The notes under the pieces were generated by a model, which was not told the DNA's origin, searched no databases, and saw only the letters and a list, made by a program, of their open reading frames with translations. A program made the translations under genes and the position numbers. Shown piece by piece: positions 55,102 through 64,000 of a DNA stretch of 64,000 nucleotides. This DNA comes from Sphingobacterium sp. xlx-96 (GTDB lineage: Bacteria > Bacteroidota > Bacteroidia > Sphingobacteriales > Sphingobacteriaceae): assembly GCF_011007365.1 (NCBI RefSeq), contig NZ_WFKM01000001.1, positions 434,001 through 498,000 on the forward strand, read 5' to 3'. The stretch's first letter is position 1. Every line of letters starts with the position of its first letter.

Positions 55102-55469
55102 AATTGTGTTTTGATGTTTATAAGTACTCGATTACAATGATCTAGATCACATGCATTAGTTGTTCATAAAATTAAGATGTAGAGATAGGTCTCAGTGGTA
55201 AAACATTCTCGCTGAGTAAATGTTTTGGTTTTCTGAAAATTTATTTGAAAATAGTGGTAATTATAAAGTTGTTTTGTTAACTTATTGCTGACTAGTGGGT
55301 TACTTTTTGTTTTTGTTTCATGGTTTTTTTACGCTTAGCATGCCAACAAAAGGTAAAGGGAGAATTGGAGGAAAGGATGAAAGAGATCAGCACCTATGGC
55401 CTGCAGATCGATATTAAGCCGATGTAGGAGGGTGATTGAAGGCTTGGGCGAGGTTAAGGGGGATGATTT
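55102..55469. promoter_or_regulatory. leader of the locus 3 SusC gene plus a short relic frame
   Basis: The right-hand neighbour of SusC. No exact TAnnTTTG box was found on the minus strand within 230 bases of the start, so the promoter is not located. On the + strand a 35-codon frame (55320-55427) reads plausibly as a protein tail (KEISTYGLQIDIKPM) and is probably a relic. Confidence 0.35.
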
Positions 55470-55510
55470 AAGAACAATGCCCGGCATATTTGATGCCGGG
55501 CATTGTTCTT
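55470..55510. terminator. bidirectional terminator, 18-bp perfect stem
   Basis: Exact 18-bp arms at 55470-55487 and 55493-55510 (core GCCCGGCAT/ATGCCGGGC) enclose ATTTG. It abuts the stop codon of the MsrAB gene (minus strand), and the + strand side continues TTATTTCTTTT. It is one of the strongest hairpins in the window. Confidence 0.88.
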
Positions 55511-56599
55511 TTATTTCTTTTCCAAGAGTGGTAGGTACTTTTCGTAACCCTCTGCTTTCATTTTTTCTTTGGGTACAAACTTGAGTGAAGCGCTGTTGAT
55601 GCAGTAACGTAATCCTCCCTTGTCTGCTGGACCGTCATTGAATACGTGACCAAGATGGGCATCACCAGTTTTACTCCGCACCTCTGTACGGCGCATACCG
55701 TGGGAGTTGTCCGACACCTCTTCAATAAGACTATTGCTGATCGGCTTGGAAAAAGCTGGCCATCCGCAACCGGAATCAAATTTATCGGTCGAGATGAATA
55801 AAGGTTCTCCCGTAGTTACGTCTACATAAATGCCTTCCCTGAATTCGTTGTCATATTCATTGTTAAAAGGACGTTCGGTCGCATTATTTTGCGTTACCTC
55901 ATACTGCAGCGGAGTAAGTGTCTTTTTCAATGTCTCTTTGTCCGCTTTCTTGTAGGTTGCCGCTGGAGCTGGATTGGCTTTGCGAGCCAGTTCAAACATT
56001 GCCGGTCCTATGTGGCAGTACCCGCCAGGATTTTTATCAAGGTATTTTTGGTGATAGGTCTCTGCATCGTAATAGTTTTTTAAGGGTTCTGCTTCAACGA
56101 CAATCTCGGTGCTGTATTGCTTCTTTAATTCGGCAAGTAGTTTCTCAATAACAGGTATATCCGCAGTATTGGTATAATAGATTCCAGTACGGTACTGCGT
56201 ACCTATGTCATTACCTTGCTTATTAAGCGTGGTAGGATCGATGGTCTTAAAGAATAAGTCGATCAATAGTTTTAGATCAATTACCTCTGGGTCATAGCTC
56301 ACCTTGACGGTTTCCGCAAATCCAGTATTGCCGGTGCAGACCTCTTTATAGGATGGGTTTTCAGTGTTTCCATTGGCATAGCCAACTTCAGTCGCAGTGA
56401 CGCCGCGTACCTGCTTGAAGAAATGCTCGGTGCCCCAAAAGCACCCCCCTGCAAAATAAATAACCTGATTGTGCGTATTTGTAGTATCCATAGTATTTGG
56501 GTTTGACGATTTTAAATCCGATGTCTTCTGCGAAAAGCCGATTTTACTGAGTAAAAAAATGCTGACCGCAAGGGCCGTGAGTGCTAATAGCTGTTTCAT
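55511..56599 (-). CDS. msrAB: fused peptide methionine sulfoxide reductase MsrA/MsrB, exported
   Basis: A 362-residue bifunctional enzyme. It has a signal peptide in the first 24 residues ([19 protein letters not shown]). MsrA follows (catalytic Cys53 in [12 protein letters not shown], then [16 protein letters not shown]), and then MsrB (about 215-362, [13 protein letters not shown], then [13 protein letters not shown] and [11 protein letters not shown] with the catalytic Cys). The MsrB lacks the CxxC zinc pairs of some relatives. MsrA and MsrB reduce the S and R forms of methionine sulfoxide, so the fusion repairs oxidised envelope proteins. Exported thioredoxin-like proteins elsewhere in the window could supply electrons, though this is only a suggestion. 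Confidence 0.94.
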   Translation of the reverse strand: MKQLLALTALAVSIFLLSKIGFSQKTSDLKSSNPNTMDTTNTHNQVIYFAGGCFWGTEHFFKQVRGVTATEVGYANGNTENPSYKEVCTGNTGFAETVKVSYDPEVIDLKLLIDLFFKTIDPTTLNKQGNDIGTQYRTGIYYTNTADIPVIEKLLAELKKQYSTEIVVEAEPLKNYYDAETYHQKYLDKNPGGYCHIGPAMFELARKANPAPAATYKKADKETLKKTLTPLQYEVTQNNATERPFNNEYDNEFREGIYVDVTTGEPLFISTDKFDSGCGWPAFSKPISNSLIEEVSDNSHGMRRTEVRSKTGDAHLGHVFNDGPADKGGLRYCINSASLKFVPKEKMKAEGYEKYLPLLEKK

Positions 56600-56932
56600 A
56601 TACTAAGTAATTATTTATGAGCGTTTATCAATCTTTCGGTTGTGTACAATAGCTCCACTTCCTAGTAATGTACAAAGATAATGCCTTGATGCGTGTTTTC
56701 CGCTTAAAAATGTTGATGAAGGGGCAGGATAAACTCTTTTTACAATAGTACGACTAACAGCAGCGCTTATGGCTATCAGATTTTTTTAATTAATACCGTT
56801 TTCTTATTATCTATCCGGTCTTGTTGAGCGTACTTTTTGCGTTACACAATCGATTGATTTACTGTGGTTGTAAAATAAAATCAATAAAATATTTTATTTT
56901 TAGAACTACTATACTTGATTTGTAACGTAATT
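56600..56932. promoter_or_regulatory. divergent promoter region between msrAB and a sulfatase
   Basis: On the minus strand TATCTTTG (56680 to 56673) is a perfect -7 box and would give msrAB a leader of about 70 bases. No gene is present. The last 60 bases before the sulfatase start are very AT-rich, and its promoter was not located with confidence. Confidence 0.45.
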
Positions 56933-58426
56933 ATGAACAGACATTTTTTTTCAATTAGCGTGTTTATTCGGACTGTGTTTATGTTGATACTAGCATCTTC
57001 AAACAGTTTATTGGCACAAGTACAAAAAGATCGACCCAATGTAATTATGATCTATGTCGATGATCTTGGTTACGGAGATCTTAGTTGCTATGGGGCCAAA
57101 GCCGTACATACTCCGAATATCGATGCATTGGCAGCAAATGGTTTACGGTTTACGCGAGGCCATACCACATCGGCTACGTGTACACCCTCTCGATTTGCCC
57201 TGATGACAGGTGAATATCCTTGGAGAAAACCAGGGCGTAATATTCTACCAGGGGACGCGGCACTTATTGTACCTGTTGATAAGATTACGTTGCCGAAGGT
57301 TTTTAAGAACGCAGGTTATAAAACTGCTATCGTTGGAAAGTGGCATCTAGGTCTTGGCGACAAAGTGGATAAAGATTGGAATCAATCCATCAAACCAGGG
57401 CCTAATGAGGTGGGGTTCGATTATTCTTTCATCTTTCCGGCTACTGCAGATCGTGTTCCCACGGTATTTATGGAAAATCATGAGGTTATCGGATTGGATA
57501 GCTATGATCCTATAGAGGTGAGTTACAAAGGTAAAATTGGAAACGAGCCTACTGGAAAAGAAAACCCTGAGCTCCTCAAGTTACAGTCTTCTGTGGGGCA
57601 TAATCATACTATCGTAAATGGGATCGGACGTATCGGTTATATGTCCGGAGGGAGACAATCTCGATGGACAGATGAAGAATTGGGTGCAGCTTTTTTGAAA
57701 AAGGCCCAGGATTTTATCAACGAAAATTCAAATGATCCTTTCTTTTTATATTTTGCGCTGCACAATATTCATGTACCTAGAATGCCTGCTACAATTTTTA
57801 AAGGATTAAGTCCACTAGGATATAGAGGAGACGCTATCCTGGAGTTGGATTGGTTGGTTGGACAGATCACAAAACAGCTTAAGGAACTTGGCTTAGCTAA
57901 TAATACGATGATCATATTCAGTAGCGATAATGGCGCAGTGCTGGACGACGGTTATGCCGACAGAGCGGTCGAGTTAAATGGTAAGCACCGACCGAATGGT
58001 GTGCTTCGTGGCTGGAAGACTGATGCCTACGAAGGGGGGACTCGTGTTCCTTTTATTATCAGCTGGCCGAAAGGTATCAAACGCGGCGTTTCCGATGCCT
58101 TGGTCTGTCAGATAGATTTTTTATCTAGCTTTGCCAGTCTGTTCAATCAGCAATTGCCAAAAGGAGAAGCCTCCGATAGTGAAAATATGTTGAATGTATT
58201 TTTAGGCAAGTCTACTACAGGTCGCGAAGTATTGGTACAGGAAGGGTATAGTAATCTAGCTATTGTTAAAGGTGATTGGAAATATATTCCGGCGCATCGA
58301 AAAAAGGGAGAGGAGTTATATAATTTAGCAAAAGATATCTCCGAACAGCATAATCTGATTGATAGATATCCAGATAAGCGTAAAGAATTGGAATCTTTGT
58401 TGATACAAGAACAAAACAGGCGTTAA
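56933..58426 (+). CDS. exported arylsulfatase, Cys-type (family S1)
   Basis: The start was set at ATG 56933; the open frame reaches back to a TTG six codons earlier, which is less likely. The 497-residue protein has a signal peptide ending near SLLAQ. The alkaline-phosphatase-like metal site begins with Asp43-Asp44 (IYVDDLGYGDL), and the maturation motif is CTPSR with Cys83, to be converted to formylglycine. Further conserved parts are VGKWHLGLG and FSSDNGAV. It hydrolyses a sulfate ester, probably on a glycan, in the periplasm. The maturing enzyme is not in the window. Confidence 0.93.
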   Translation: MNRHFFSISVFIRTVFMLILASSNSLLAQVQKDRPNVIMIYVDDLGYGDLSCYGAKAVHTPNIDALAANGLRFTRGHTTSATCTPSRFALMTGEYPWRKPGRNILPGDAALIVPVDKITLPKVFKNAGYKTAIVGKWHLGLGDKVDKDWNQSIKPGPNEVGFDYSFIFPATADRVPTVFMENHEVIGLDSYDPIEVSYKGKIGNEPTGKENPELLKLQSSVGHNHTIVNGIGRIGYMSGGRQSRWTDEELGAAFLKKAQDFINENSNDPFFLYFALHNIHVPRMPATIFKGLSPLGYRGDAILELDWLVGQITKQLKELGLANNTMIIFSSDNGAVLDDGYADRAVELNGKHRPNGVLRGWKTDAYEGGTRVPFIISWPKGIKRGVSDALVCQIDFLSSFASLFNQQLPKGEASDSENMLNVFLGKSTTGREVLVQEGYSNLAIVKGDWKYIPAHRKKGEELYNLAKDISEQHNLIDRYPDKRKELESLLIQEQNRR

Positions 58427-58458
58427 ATAAAGCGATTTTGTGTACTTAGTTGCTTAAC

Positions 58459-58800
58459 ATGAACAGATCTGCTTTATTTTTTTTGATTTTGTTGATCAGA
58501 CTAGAAATGGGATTGACCCAAAATAGCGATGCCCCAAATATTATTTGTTTTTGGCAGATGATATGGGTTGGCAGGATAGGCTAGGGGGACCTCATAGACA
58601 CAATTTGTCGTTGAACAGTGGAAAATTCTGCTTATGAAAGAGGGGTGCGTGTACCTATGGTTATTTCTTGTCTCGGTCGGGTGCAAGCAAATACACAATC
58701 CGACCAACGGAAAGAATTATTTTTTGTGGTTGTAAAATACTGTTCCAATAGTAAGGTACGTGCTCTCAATTCGGAGCATTGGCCCTGAACACTTCGAGTG
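58459..58800 (+). pseudogene. decayed sulfatase gene, N-terminal and middle remnants
   Basis: A start with signal peptide (ATG 58459, SALFFLILLIRLE) leads to APNII, after which the sulfatase hallmark FLADDMGWQD is readable only after a one-base shift. A large internal deletion removes the CxPxR region, and further on ERGVRVPMVIS, corresponding to the usual GGVRVPMIVSWPG, appears in another frame, followed by stops. It can no longer make an enzyme. It lies between two intact sulfatases and may record a lost member of the cluster. Confidence 0.75.
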
Positions 58801-58815
58801 ACGGCATAAAAAGGG

Positions 58816-59048
58816 AAGGCCGAAGAGTATGCTGTCATAACCTTACGTAGTATTACTATCGAAGGAAGAGGAACATTCGAATTAACACGATTAGAAAGGC
58901 CATTTATTGTATTTGACGAGGATGGAGAAACCTTATGGCCACTATGGCTATCTAGGATACTGCAAAAGATAAATCAAAAATTGCCCGTGCTCAAAACAAT
59001 AGTTTTTGTTTGGATTTTGCCTTGACAGAACATGCGGAAAATCAGTGA
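58816..59048 (+). pseudogene. C-terminal remnant of a second, glycosidase-like gene
   Basis: One frame reads AEEYAVITLRSITIEGRGTF and then LERPFIVFDEDGE; after a frame change it continues DTAKDKSKIARAQNNSFC to a stop at 59046-59048. The pattern RPxxxFDExGxP near a C-terminus is seen in beta-propeller glycoside-hydrolase-like proteins, but the exact family cannot be told. At least one frameshift is needed, and the N-terminal part is missing. Confidence 0.5.
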
Positions 59049-59087
59049 TGTTATCCAGATAAATAATATATTTACAAACGATTTAAG

Positions 59088-60536
59088 ATGAGGATATTAG
59101 CATTTTCTTTTTTAGTCTTTAGTTTTTTTATTACGATTACTGTTTTTGGTCAAAAGAACGGTAGTAAACCCAATGTGCTATTTATTATTGCCGATGATCT
59201 AAATGTCTCGGCATTAGGTGCGTATGGCAATAAGGTGATGAATACTCCCGCAATCGATCAGTTAGCAAGGGAGGGGATTGTTTTTAATAGAGCCTATTCC
59301 CAGTTTCCGGTCTGTGGTCCCTCGCGTGCTTCATTGATGTTTGGGTATTACCCCTCCGCAACTGAAACCTACGGTTATGTCAGCGGAAGAGAACAGGTCG
59401 GCTCTGATCGCTTTTCGATGACGCAGTGGTTTAAACATCATGGGTACTATACGGCGCGTGTAGGCAAGATTTTTCATATGGGAGTTCCTATTGATATCGA
59501 AAAGGGAACGGATGGAGAAGATGATCCAGATTCCTGGACGGAACGATTTAACTCCCAAGGGCCAGAATGGCTATCGGAAGGGAAGGCAGAGTTGGTACAG
59601 AATAACCCAGATGGAACTATTGAGCGAAAAGGTGGCAATGTAATGACAATTGTTAGGGCTGCAGGAGATGATTTGGTACAGGCAGATGGTAAGACCGCTC
59701 AAAAAGCGATTGAATTAATCAGAGAACATAGGAACAAACCTTTTTTTATCGCAGTAGGTTTTGTAAGGCCGCATGTACCATTTGTAGCACCGGAGAAATA
59801 TTTTGCCGATTATCCTTGGGAACAGATTGTCCCGCCAGCCATAGTGGATAATGATTGGGCAGACATTCCTAAAGCCGGAATTAATTATGTGACCACTCAA
59901 AATGCACAAATGGACGTGACACAAAAGAAGAAGGCCATAGCGGGATATTACGCTTCAGTGTCTTTTGTTGATAATCAGGTCGGCAAGATTATGGACGCCT
60001 TAAAAAAGGAAGGATTAGAAAAGAATACGATTGTAGTTTTCGTATCGGATCACGGTTTTCATCTCGGCGAGCATGATTATTGGATGAAGGTTAGCCTTTT
60101 GGAAGAGTCTGTACAGATTCCGATGATTATTAAAGCTCCGAAGACTTCCCCAGGAAAGACTGAATCGTTTGCCGAGCTGGTAGACATGTATCCGACGCTT
60201 TCGGAATTGGCGGGATTGCCGATACCGGGTAATATTCAAGGGAAGAGTTTGAGCCCTGTATTGAAGAATCCTAGACGCTCTGTAAAAGATGCGGTTTTTT
60301 CGGTTTCAAAAAATGGAAAGTCCTATCTGTTTAGAAATGATAGATGGGCTTATATACAGTATGGCGAACAAGGAGAATCTGGGATAGAACTATACGATAT
60401 GTACCAAGATCCGAGACAATTTACGAATCTGGCAATACAACCTGGGTACGAAAAAGTCTTGATGGATCTTCGTACTCAATTGAAAGCCAAGTTGGCAGAA
60501 GTACGAAATAATGATTTAGGAAAAGATTATAGGTAG
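59088..60536 (+). CDS. exported sulfatase, Cys-type, iduronate-2-sulfatase-like
   Basis: A 482-residue enzyme with a signal peptide (SFLVFSFFITITVFGQ). The metal-binding Asp36-Asp37 lie in FIIADDLNVSALGAYGN, and the maturation motif is CGPSR with Cys76 (SQFPVCGPSRASLM). The order VGKIFHMG, AVGFVRPHVPFVAP and FVSDHGFHLGEHDYWMK is characteristic of the iduronate-2-sulfatase-like subgroup. The native substrate may be a sulfated uronic acid or related glycan, but that needs proof. Confidence 0.92.
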   Translation: MRILAFSFLVFSFFITITVFGQKNGSKPNVLFIIADDLNVSALGAYGNKVMNTPAIDQLAREGIVFNRAYSQFPVCGPSRASLMFGYYPSATETYGYVSGREQVGSDRFSMTQWFKHHGYYTARVGKIFHMGVPIDIEKGTDGEDDPDSWTERFNSQGPEWLSEGKAELVQNNPDGTIERKGGNVMTIVRAAGDDLVQADGKTAQKAIELIREHRNKPFFIAVGFVRPHVPFVAPEKYFADYPWEQIVPPAIVDNDWADIPKAGINYVTTQNAQMDVTQKKKAIAGYYASVSFVDNQVGKIMDALKKEGLEKNTIVVFVSDHGFHLGEHDYWMKVSLLEESVQIPMIIKAPKTSPGKTESFAELVDMYPTLSELAGLPIPGNIQGKSLSPVLKNPRRSVKDAVFSVSKNGKSYLFRNDRWAYIQYGEQGESGIELYDMYQDPRQFTNLAIQPGYEKVLMDLRTQLKAKLAEVRNNDLGKDYR

Positions 60537-60655
60537 TTGTAATCTAAAAGATATTAATTGTATTTTTCGCAATTACATCAAAATAACTTGTTACAGATAA
60601 GCAGACTTGTAATTACTTTATAGGCTTTTACTGTTTTTAAATTAAGCCATTTTTT

Positions 60656-61456
60656 ATGATGAAAGAAATTCTTATTGTATTTTTCCTGCTTTCTTCTATT
60701 GTTTCCTATGGACAGGGGATATCATATCGCATTGAAAAGGATGTTAGGTATACTAATGGACAAACAGATTATGAAGTGGAAAAATGTAGACTCGATTTTT
60801 ATTATCCTGAAAATAAAGAAGATTTTACTACGCTAATATGGTTTCATGGAGGAGGGTTGACTGGAGGTGGAAAGCAGTTGCCGGATTATTTATTGAACAA
60901 AGGCATTGCCATCATTGGGGCAGGCTATAGACTCGCACCTAAAGTAGATGTGGTAGACATTCTTGAAGACGCCGCCGATGTCGTGAAATGGGCATTTGAA
61001 AATGTGGAAAAAGTGGGCGGCAATAAAAGTAAAATTGTTGTAGGAGGAATATCTGCGGGAGCATATCTTTCGCTTATGATTGGTTTAGATAAAAATATAC
61101 TCGCAGGGAGAGGGATTTCTGCGGATAGTTTGTTGGGGGTGGTGTCGTTTAGTGGGCAGACTATAACACATTTTACCGCAAGAAAGCAAGCTGGAATTAA
61201 CGGGCTTCAGCCAGTAATAGATAAGTTGGCTCCTTTGTATTGGGTAAGAAAAGACGCCCCCAAAGTACTTCTTATTACCGGAGATCGAGAGTTGGAGTTA
61301 ATGGGTAGGTACGAAGAAAATGCTTATTTATATCGTATGTTAAAGTTAGTCGGACATACTAACGTAAGCATTTTTGAATTGGACGGCTATGGACATGATA
61401 TGGAATACCCAGCATATCCAATATTGTTGAAGAAAATCGAGGAATGGAGTAAGTGA
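60656..61456 (+). CDS. exported alpha/beta hydrolase (esterase/lipase-like)
   Basis: A 266-residue hydrolase with a signal peptide (EILIVFFLLSSIVSYGQ). The oxyanion motif is HGGG at 64-67 (IWFHGGGLTGGG), and the nucleophile Ser133 sits in GGISAGAYLSL. The likely Asp and His partners are in LLITGDRELEL and LDGYGHDMEYP. This resembles acetyl-xylan or carbohydrate esterase-like members of the hormone-sensitive-lipase group. Lying between sulfatases, it may remove acyl groups from the same substrate. The start may be the second ATG. Confidence 0.87.
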   Translation: MMKEILIVFFLLSSIVSYGQGISYRIEKDVRYTNGQTDYEVEKCRLDFYYPENKEDFTTLIWFHGGGLTGGGKQLPDYLLNKGIAIIGAGYRLAPKVDVVDILEDAADVVKWAFENVEKVGGNKSKIVVGGISAGAYLSLMIGLDKNILAGRGISADSLLGVVSFSGQTITHFTARKQAGINGLQPVIDKLAPLYWVRKDAPKVLLITGDRELELMGRYEENAYLYRMLKLVGHTNVSIFELDGYGHDMEYPAYPILLKKIEEWSK

Positions 61457-61576
61457 CCAATATTCAAGCTGAAACTCCCCAGCAGCAAAGGCTCGTAGTC
61501 AATCAATTTTAGGAGCCTATTCTTAAATTTATCTGGACGATAACTTTAATCCATTCATAAAAAGAGTTTGTTTTTA

Positions 61577-61584
61577 TACTTTTG
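61577..61584 (+). promoter_or_regulatory. -7 box (TACTTTTG) upstream of trkH
   Basis: A full match to TAnnTTTG, giving a predicted leader of about 12 bases before the GTG start at 61600. No good -33 element at the usual distance was seen. Confidence 0.4.
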
Positions 61585-61599
61585 TTATTAAATTAGCAC

Positions 61600-62982
61600 G
61601 TGATTCGAAAACGTCTATTTAATCCCGCGCAATTATTTATTTCCAGCTTTCTGGCGCTCATTCTTTTTGGAACTATATTGTTGAAGCTTCCTGTTGCACT
61701 AGAGAAGCCCCTATCCTGGCTAGATGCTTTATTTACGGCCACTAGTGCGGTGTGTGTCACAGGGTTGGTCGTGGTTGATACCTCTACTCACTTTACGATA
61801 TGGGGACATGCTTTCATTATGCTACTTATCCAGGCTGGGGGTATTGGTATCTTGTCATTTGCCGGATTGTTCGCGTATTTTCTTAAAGGTGGAAGTAGTT
61901 ATGAGAACCAATTGGCTATACGTGACTTCTCGAATACCGAGCGTCTGGGAGAAGTTTTTGTTCTCTTGAAACGAACTATATTGATCACATTTGGTATAGA
62001 GCTAGTGGGTGCCGCCACTATTTTCTGGAGCTTGAGGGACGTAAGTAATATGGGAATCCTGGAGAAAGCTTTCACGTCTTTATTCCATGCGGTTTCTTCT
62101 TTCTGTAATGCAGGATTTTCTACGCTGCCCTTGGGCTTGATGGATAGTGCCGTGGTTCACAATTATGGTTTTCAACTGGCTGTAGCCTGCATTTATATTT
62201 TTGGCGGACTAGGATTTCCCATTGTTATAAACATGCTTAAATACTTCAAGCATGTGGTGAATAGATTATTAAAAAAATGGACTTTGAACGAAAATTACTA
62301 CCGTCCTTGGATCATGACGATCAATAGTAAGATCAACCTGATTACTACGGGATTGATTACGGCTATTGCGACTCTTGTATTGTATGTTAATGAATACGGG
62401 CATGTACTAGCTGGACATGACGGGATCGGTAAGTGGGTAATAGCCTTTGCTACAGCTACTACACCGAGGACCGCAGGGTTTAACAGTATTGATTTTTCGC
62501 AGCTTCATTTTTCTAGTATTCTTTTTGTTATGCTGCTGATGTGGATCGGTGCTTCTCCAAATTCTACAGGAGGAGGAATCAAGACCAGTACATTTGCAGT
62601 AGCTGTACTTAATGTTTGGAGTTTGGCTCGAGGCAAAAATAGAACCGATGTCTTTCGTCGAGAGATAGCTGCGATTTCTATACAGCGGGCTTTTGCAACC
62701 ATGTTCTTGTCTTTGATGGTCATCGGATTGGCCGTGTTTGGTATTTCTTTTTTTGAACAGGACAGACCGCTGCTAGATATTGCTTTTGAATGCTTTTCGG
62801 CTTACAGTACGGTTGGATTATCGCTAAATGTTACAGCAGGCCTAATGACGGGCAGCAAGATAATTTTAGTTCTGCTCATGTTTGTTGGGCGAGTAACGAT
62901 GCTTTCCGTATTGATAGCATTTGTAAAAAAAGTAAATTATGTACAGTACAAATATGCTCCAGAAGAGTTAACAATATATTAA
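61600..62982 (+). CDS. trkH: TrkH-family potassium uptake membrane subunit
   Basis: A 460-residue inner-membrane protein starting with GTG. Repeated membrane-pore-membrane units are visible, with selectivity-loop sequences TATSAVCVTGLVV, SSFCNAGFSTLP, TTPRTAGFNSI and AYSTVGLSLN. These four loops with the conserved glycines line the K+ pore. Its cytosolic NAD-binding partner follows after 4 bases. The closest type is KtrB/TrkH; without a search these are not separated. Confidence 0.93.
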   Translation: MIRKRLFNPAQLFISSFLALILFGTILLKLPVALEKPLSWLDALFTATSAVCVTGLVVVDTSTHFTIWGHAFIMLLIQAGGIGILSFAGLFAYFLKGGSSYENQLAIRDFSNTERLGEVFVLLKRTILITFGIELVGAATIFWSLRDVSNMGILEKAFTSLFHAVSSFCNAGFSTLPLGLMDSAVVHNYGFQLAVACIYIFGGLGFPIVINMLKYFKHVVNRLLKKWTLNENYYRPWIMTINSKINLITTGLITAIATLVLYVNEYGHVLAGHDGIGKWVIAFATATTPRTAGFNSIDFSQLHFSSILFVMLLMWIGASPNSTGGGIKTSTFAVAVLNVWSLARGKNRTDVFRREIAAISIQRAFATMFLSLMVIGLAVFGISFFEQDRPLLDIAFECFSAYSTVGLSLNVTAGLMTGSKIILVLLMFVGRVTMLSVLIAFVKKVNYVQYKYAPEELTIY

Positions 62983-62986
62983 GAAT

Positions 62987-63664
62987 ATGAAGTTTATAGT
63001 CATAGGTTTAGGGAATTTCGGAGCATCGCTCGCCGAGAAACTAACCCTTCAGGGTAATGAAGTAATAGGGGTAGACCGTCGTCTTGAAAAAGTAACTGCA
63101 CTTAAAGAGAAGATAACACATACCGTATGTTTAGATGCTACCGATGAGGTGGCGTTCTACTCTTTGCCACACAAAAATACAGATGTGTTTGTCGTAGCAA
63201 TAGGGGAAGATGAAGGGGCGAATATTATGGTTACGGCATTATGTAAAGAAGCTAACGTCAAAAGGTTGATAAGTAGGGCTGTAAATCGGCTACATGAAAA
63301 GGTGTTGGGTGCTTTGGGAGTATCCGAAATCGCCCATCCGGAAGAAGAATCGGCGGAACGATGGTCAAAACGGTTGTGTATGTCGGGGCTTGTAGATTCA
63401 TTTGAGTTGAATAGCAACTACTCCATTGTGGAGGCTGTAGTGCCCGAAAAATATGTCGGAAAAACAATACAAGAAATTGGATTCCGCGAACGATATGAAC
63501 TGCTTGTATTGACTATTTTGAAAAGTACGGAGAAAGAAACAACATTTGGTAAAAGTGTTGTAACTACTGTTTTGCATGGTATACCAAAACCAGATACAAA
63601 GTTAGAACAAGGAGATATTTTAGCTATTTATGGTTATAACGATCACATAAAAACATTTTTATAA
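62987..63664 (+). CDS. trkA: TrkA/KtrA-type potassium channel gating subunit
   Basis: A 225-residue soluble protein. An RCK_N domain has the nucleotide motif GLGNFGASLAEKL (Gly7, Gly9, Gly12) and a C-terminal RCK_C domain from about 140 (NSYSIVEAVVPEKYVGKTI-like, with PEKYVGKTIQEIG visible). It forms a ring under the membrane and opens TrkH on ATP/NAD(H) binding. It has one RCK unit, like KtrA, not two as in E. coli TrkA. It sits 4 bases after trkH. Confidence 0.93.
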   Translation: MKFIVIGLGNFGASLAEKLTLQGNEVIGVDRRLEKVTALKEKITHTVCLDATDEVAFYSLPHKNTDVFVVAIGEDEGANIMVTALCKEANVKRLISRAVNRLHEKVLGALGVSEIAHPEEESAERWSKRLCMSGLVDSFELNSNYSIVEAVVPEKYVGKTIQEIGFRERYELLVLTILKSTEKETTFGKSVVTTVLHGIPKPDTKLEQGDILAIYGYNDHIKTFL

Positions 63665-63803
63665 AGCATTTTCTTCCGATTTTAAAAATAGTTTTCTATT
63701 TCACGGACCCCAATCATTCCGTTAGATATACTTTTTTCAGTTTCGGGAAATAGAAAATCTTCTTTAATTTTAAGGCAATCAATTGCTTACTTATCAAAAA
63801 GAC

Positions 63804-64000
63804 ATGAACATACTTTATATCAAAAGCTTTTTAGTTACGTTGTTGTTTTTAATTCACCTCATCAGTACATCGTTGATGGCACAACATAAAAATGTACTTA
63901 TAATTTATAGCGATGATCAAAGTTATAATACGATCAGAGCATTAGGAAATAATGAAATACATACGCCCAATCTGGATAAATTAGTCAGGCAAGGTACAAG
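63804..64000 (+). CDS. sulfatase, N-terminal part cut by the window end
   Basis: The frame begins at ATG 63804 with a signal peptide (LVTLLFLIHLISTSLMAQ) and continues KNVLIIYSDDQSYNTIRALGN with the metal-binding Asp37-Asp38, then HTPNLDKLVRQGT, all typical of a family S1 sulfatase. It runs on beyond base 64000, so the CxPxR motif is not visible. It indicates that the sulfatase cluster continues to the right of the TrkH/TrkA genes. Confidence 0.85.
   Translation, partial: MNILYIKSFLVTLLFLIHLISTSLMAQHKNVLIIYSDDQSYNTIRALGNNEIHTPNLDKLVRQGT

Noticed and set aside
1..64000. CRISPR arrays, tRNA or rRNA genes, insertion sequences with transposase
   Set aside because: No regularly spaced repeats, no tRNA-like T-loop in a cloverleaf setting and no transposase or integrase motifs were seen when reading both strands.

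Overview
The window comes from a Bacteroidetes (Bacteroidota) chromosome, most like Sphingobacteriaceae (Sphingobacterium or Pedobacter type). The evidence is three SusC/SusD pairs, two ECF sigma/FecR pairs, many LxxC-type lipoproteins, TAnnTTTG promoter boxes in place of E. coli-type promoters, weak Shine-Dalgarno sequences and moderate AT-richness. The genus is inferred from general gene content; no search was run. No tRNA, rRNA, CRISPR array, intact transposase or integrase was found.

Layout. 0-3.2 kb: end of an RND efflux permease, its membrane-fusion adaptor and a TlpA-like lipoprotein thioredoxin. 3.2-9.0 kb: a divergent tyrosine/homogentisate catabolic cluster, with FAA hydrolase and flavin reductase leftward, and homogentisate dioxygenase, HPPD and a Glu/Leu/Phe/Val-type dehydrogenase rightward. 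9.0-13.3 kb: a TlpA thioredoxin, MetA with the acetyl-CoA-type residue Glu111, a LytS/LytTR two-component pair and a small conserved protein. 13.3-20.9 kb, mostly leftward: MaoC hydratase, DUF1634 + TauE/SafE exporter, a J-domain/KTSC protein, meso-diaminopimelate dehydrogenase, a TIGR03915 + radical-SAM pair of probable nucleic-acid function, an AhpD-like protein and a Crp/Fnr regulator. 20.9-25.4 kb: a broken gene, an FMN reductase, an exported PepF peptidase and a degenerate DEAD-box protein.

25.6-33.9 kb and 38.4-47.5 kb: two self-contained nutrient-uptake loci, each ordered ECF sigma, FecR anti-sigma, STN-bearing SusC, SusD, enzyme(s). Neither has a glycoside hydrolase. The first ends in an endonuclease/exonuclease/phosphatase-fold enzyme; the second in a phosphodiester glycosidase and a BACON/beta-helix lipoprotein. 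Both therefore look aimed at phosphodiester-containing substrates (inference). Between them are a VOC protein, a solitary GHKL ATPase, an unknown lipoprotein and a RibD-type reductase.

47.6-50.0 kb is a gene-poor, decayed accessory stretch with an interrupted ORF, structured hairpins and a possible 45-residue membrane protein. 50.1-55.1 kb is a third SusC/SusD pair without STN, sigma or FecR. Next come a secreted MsrAB fusion, two intact Cys-type sulfatases flanking a decayed sulfatase remnant, an exported alpha/beta hydrolase, a TrkH/TrkA potassium-uptake pair, and the start of a third sulfatase cut by the window end. The right end looks like part of a system for sulfated substrates.

Intergenic DNA holds several perfect bidirectional terminators, a three-copy hairpin + TAACTAACCAATT element, and promoters placed so close to start codons that near-leaderless transcripts are predicted.
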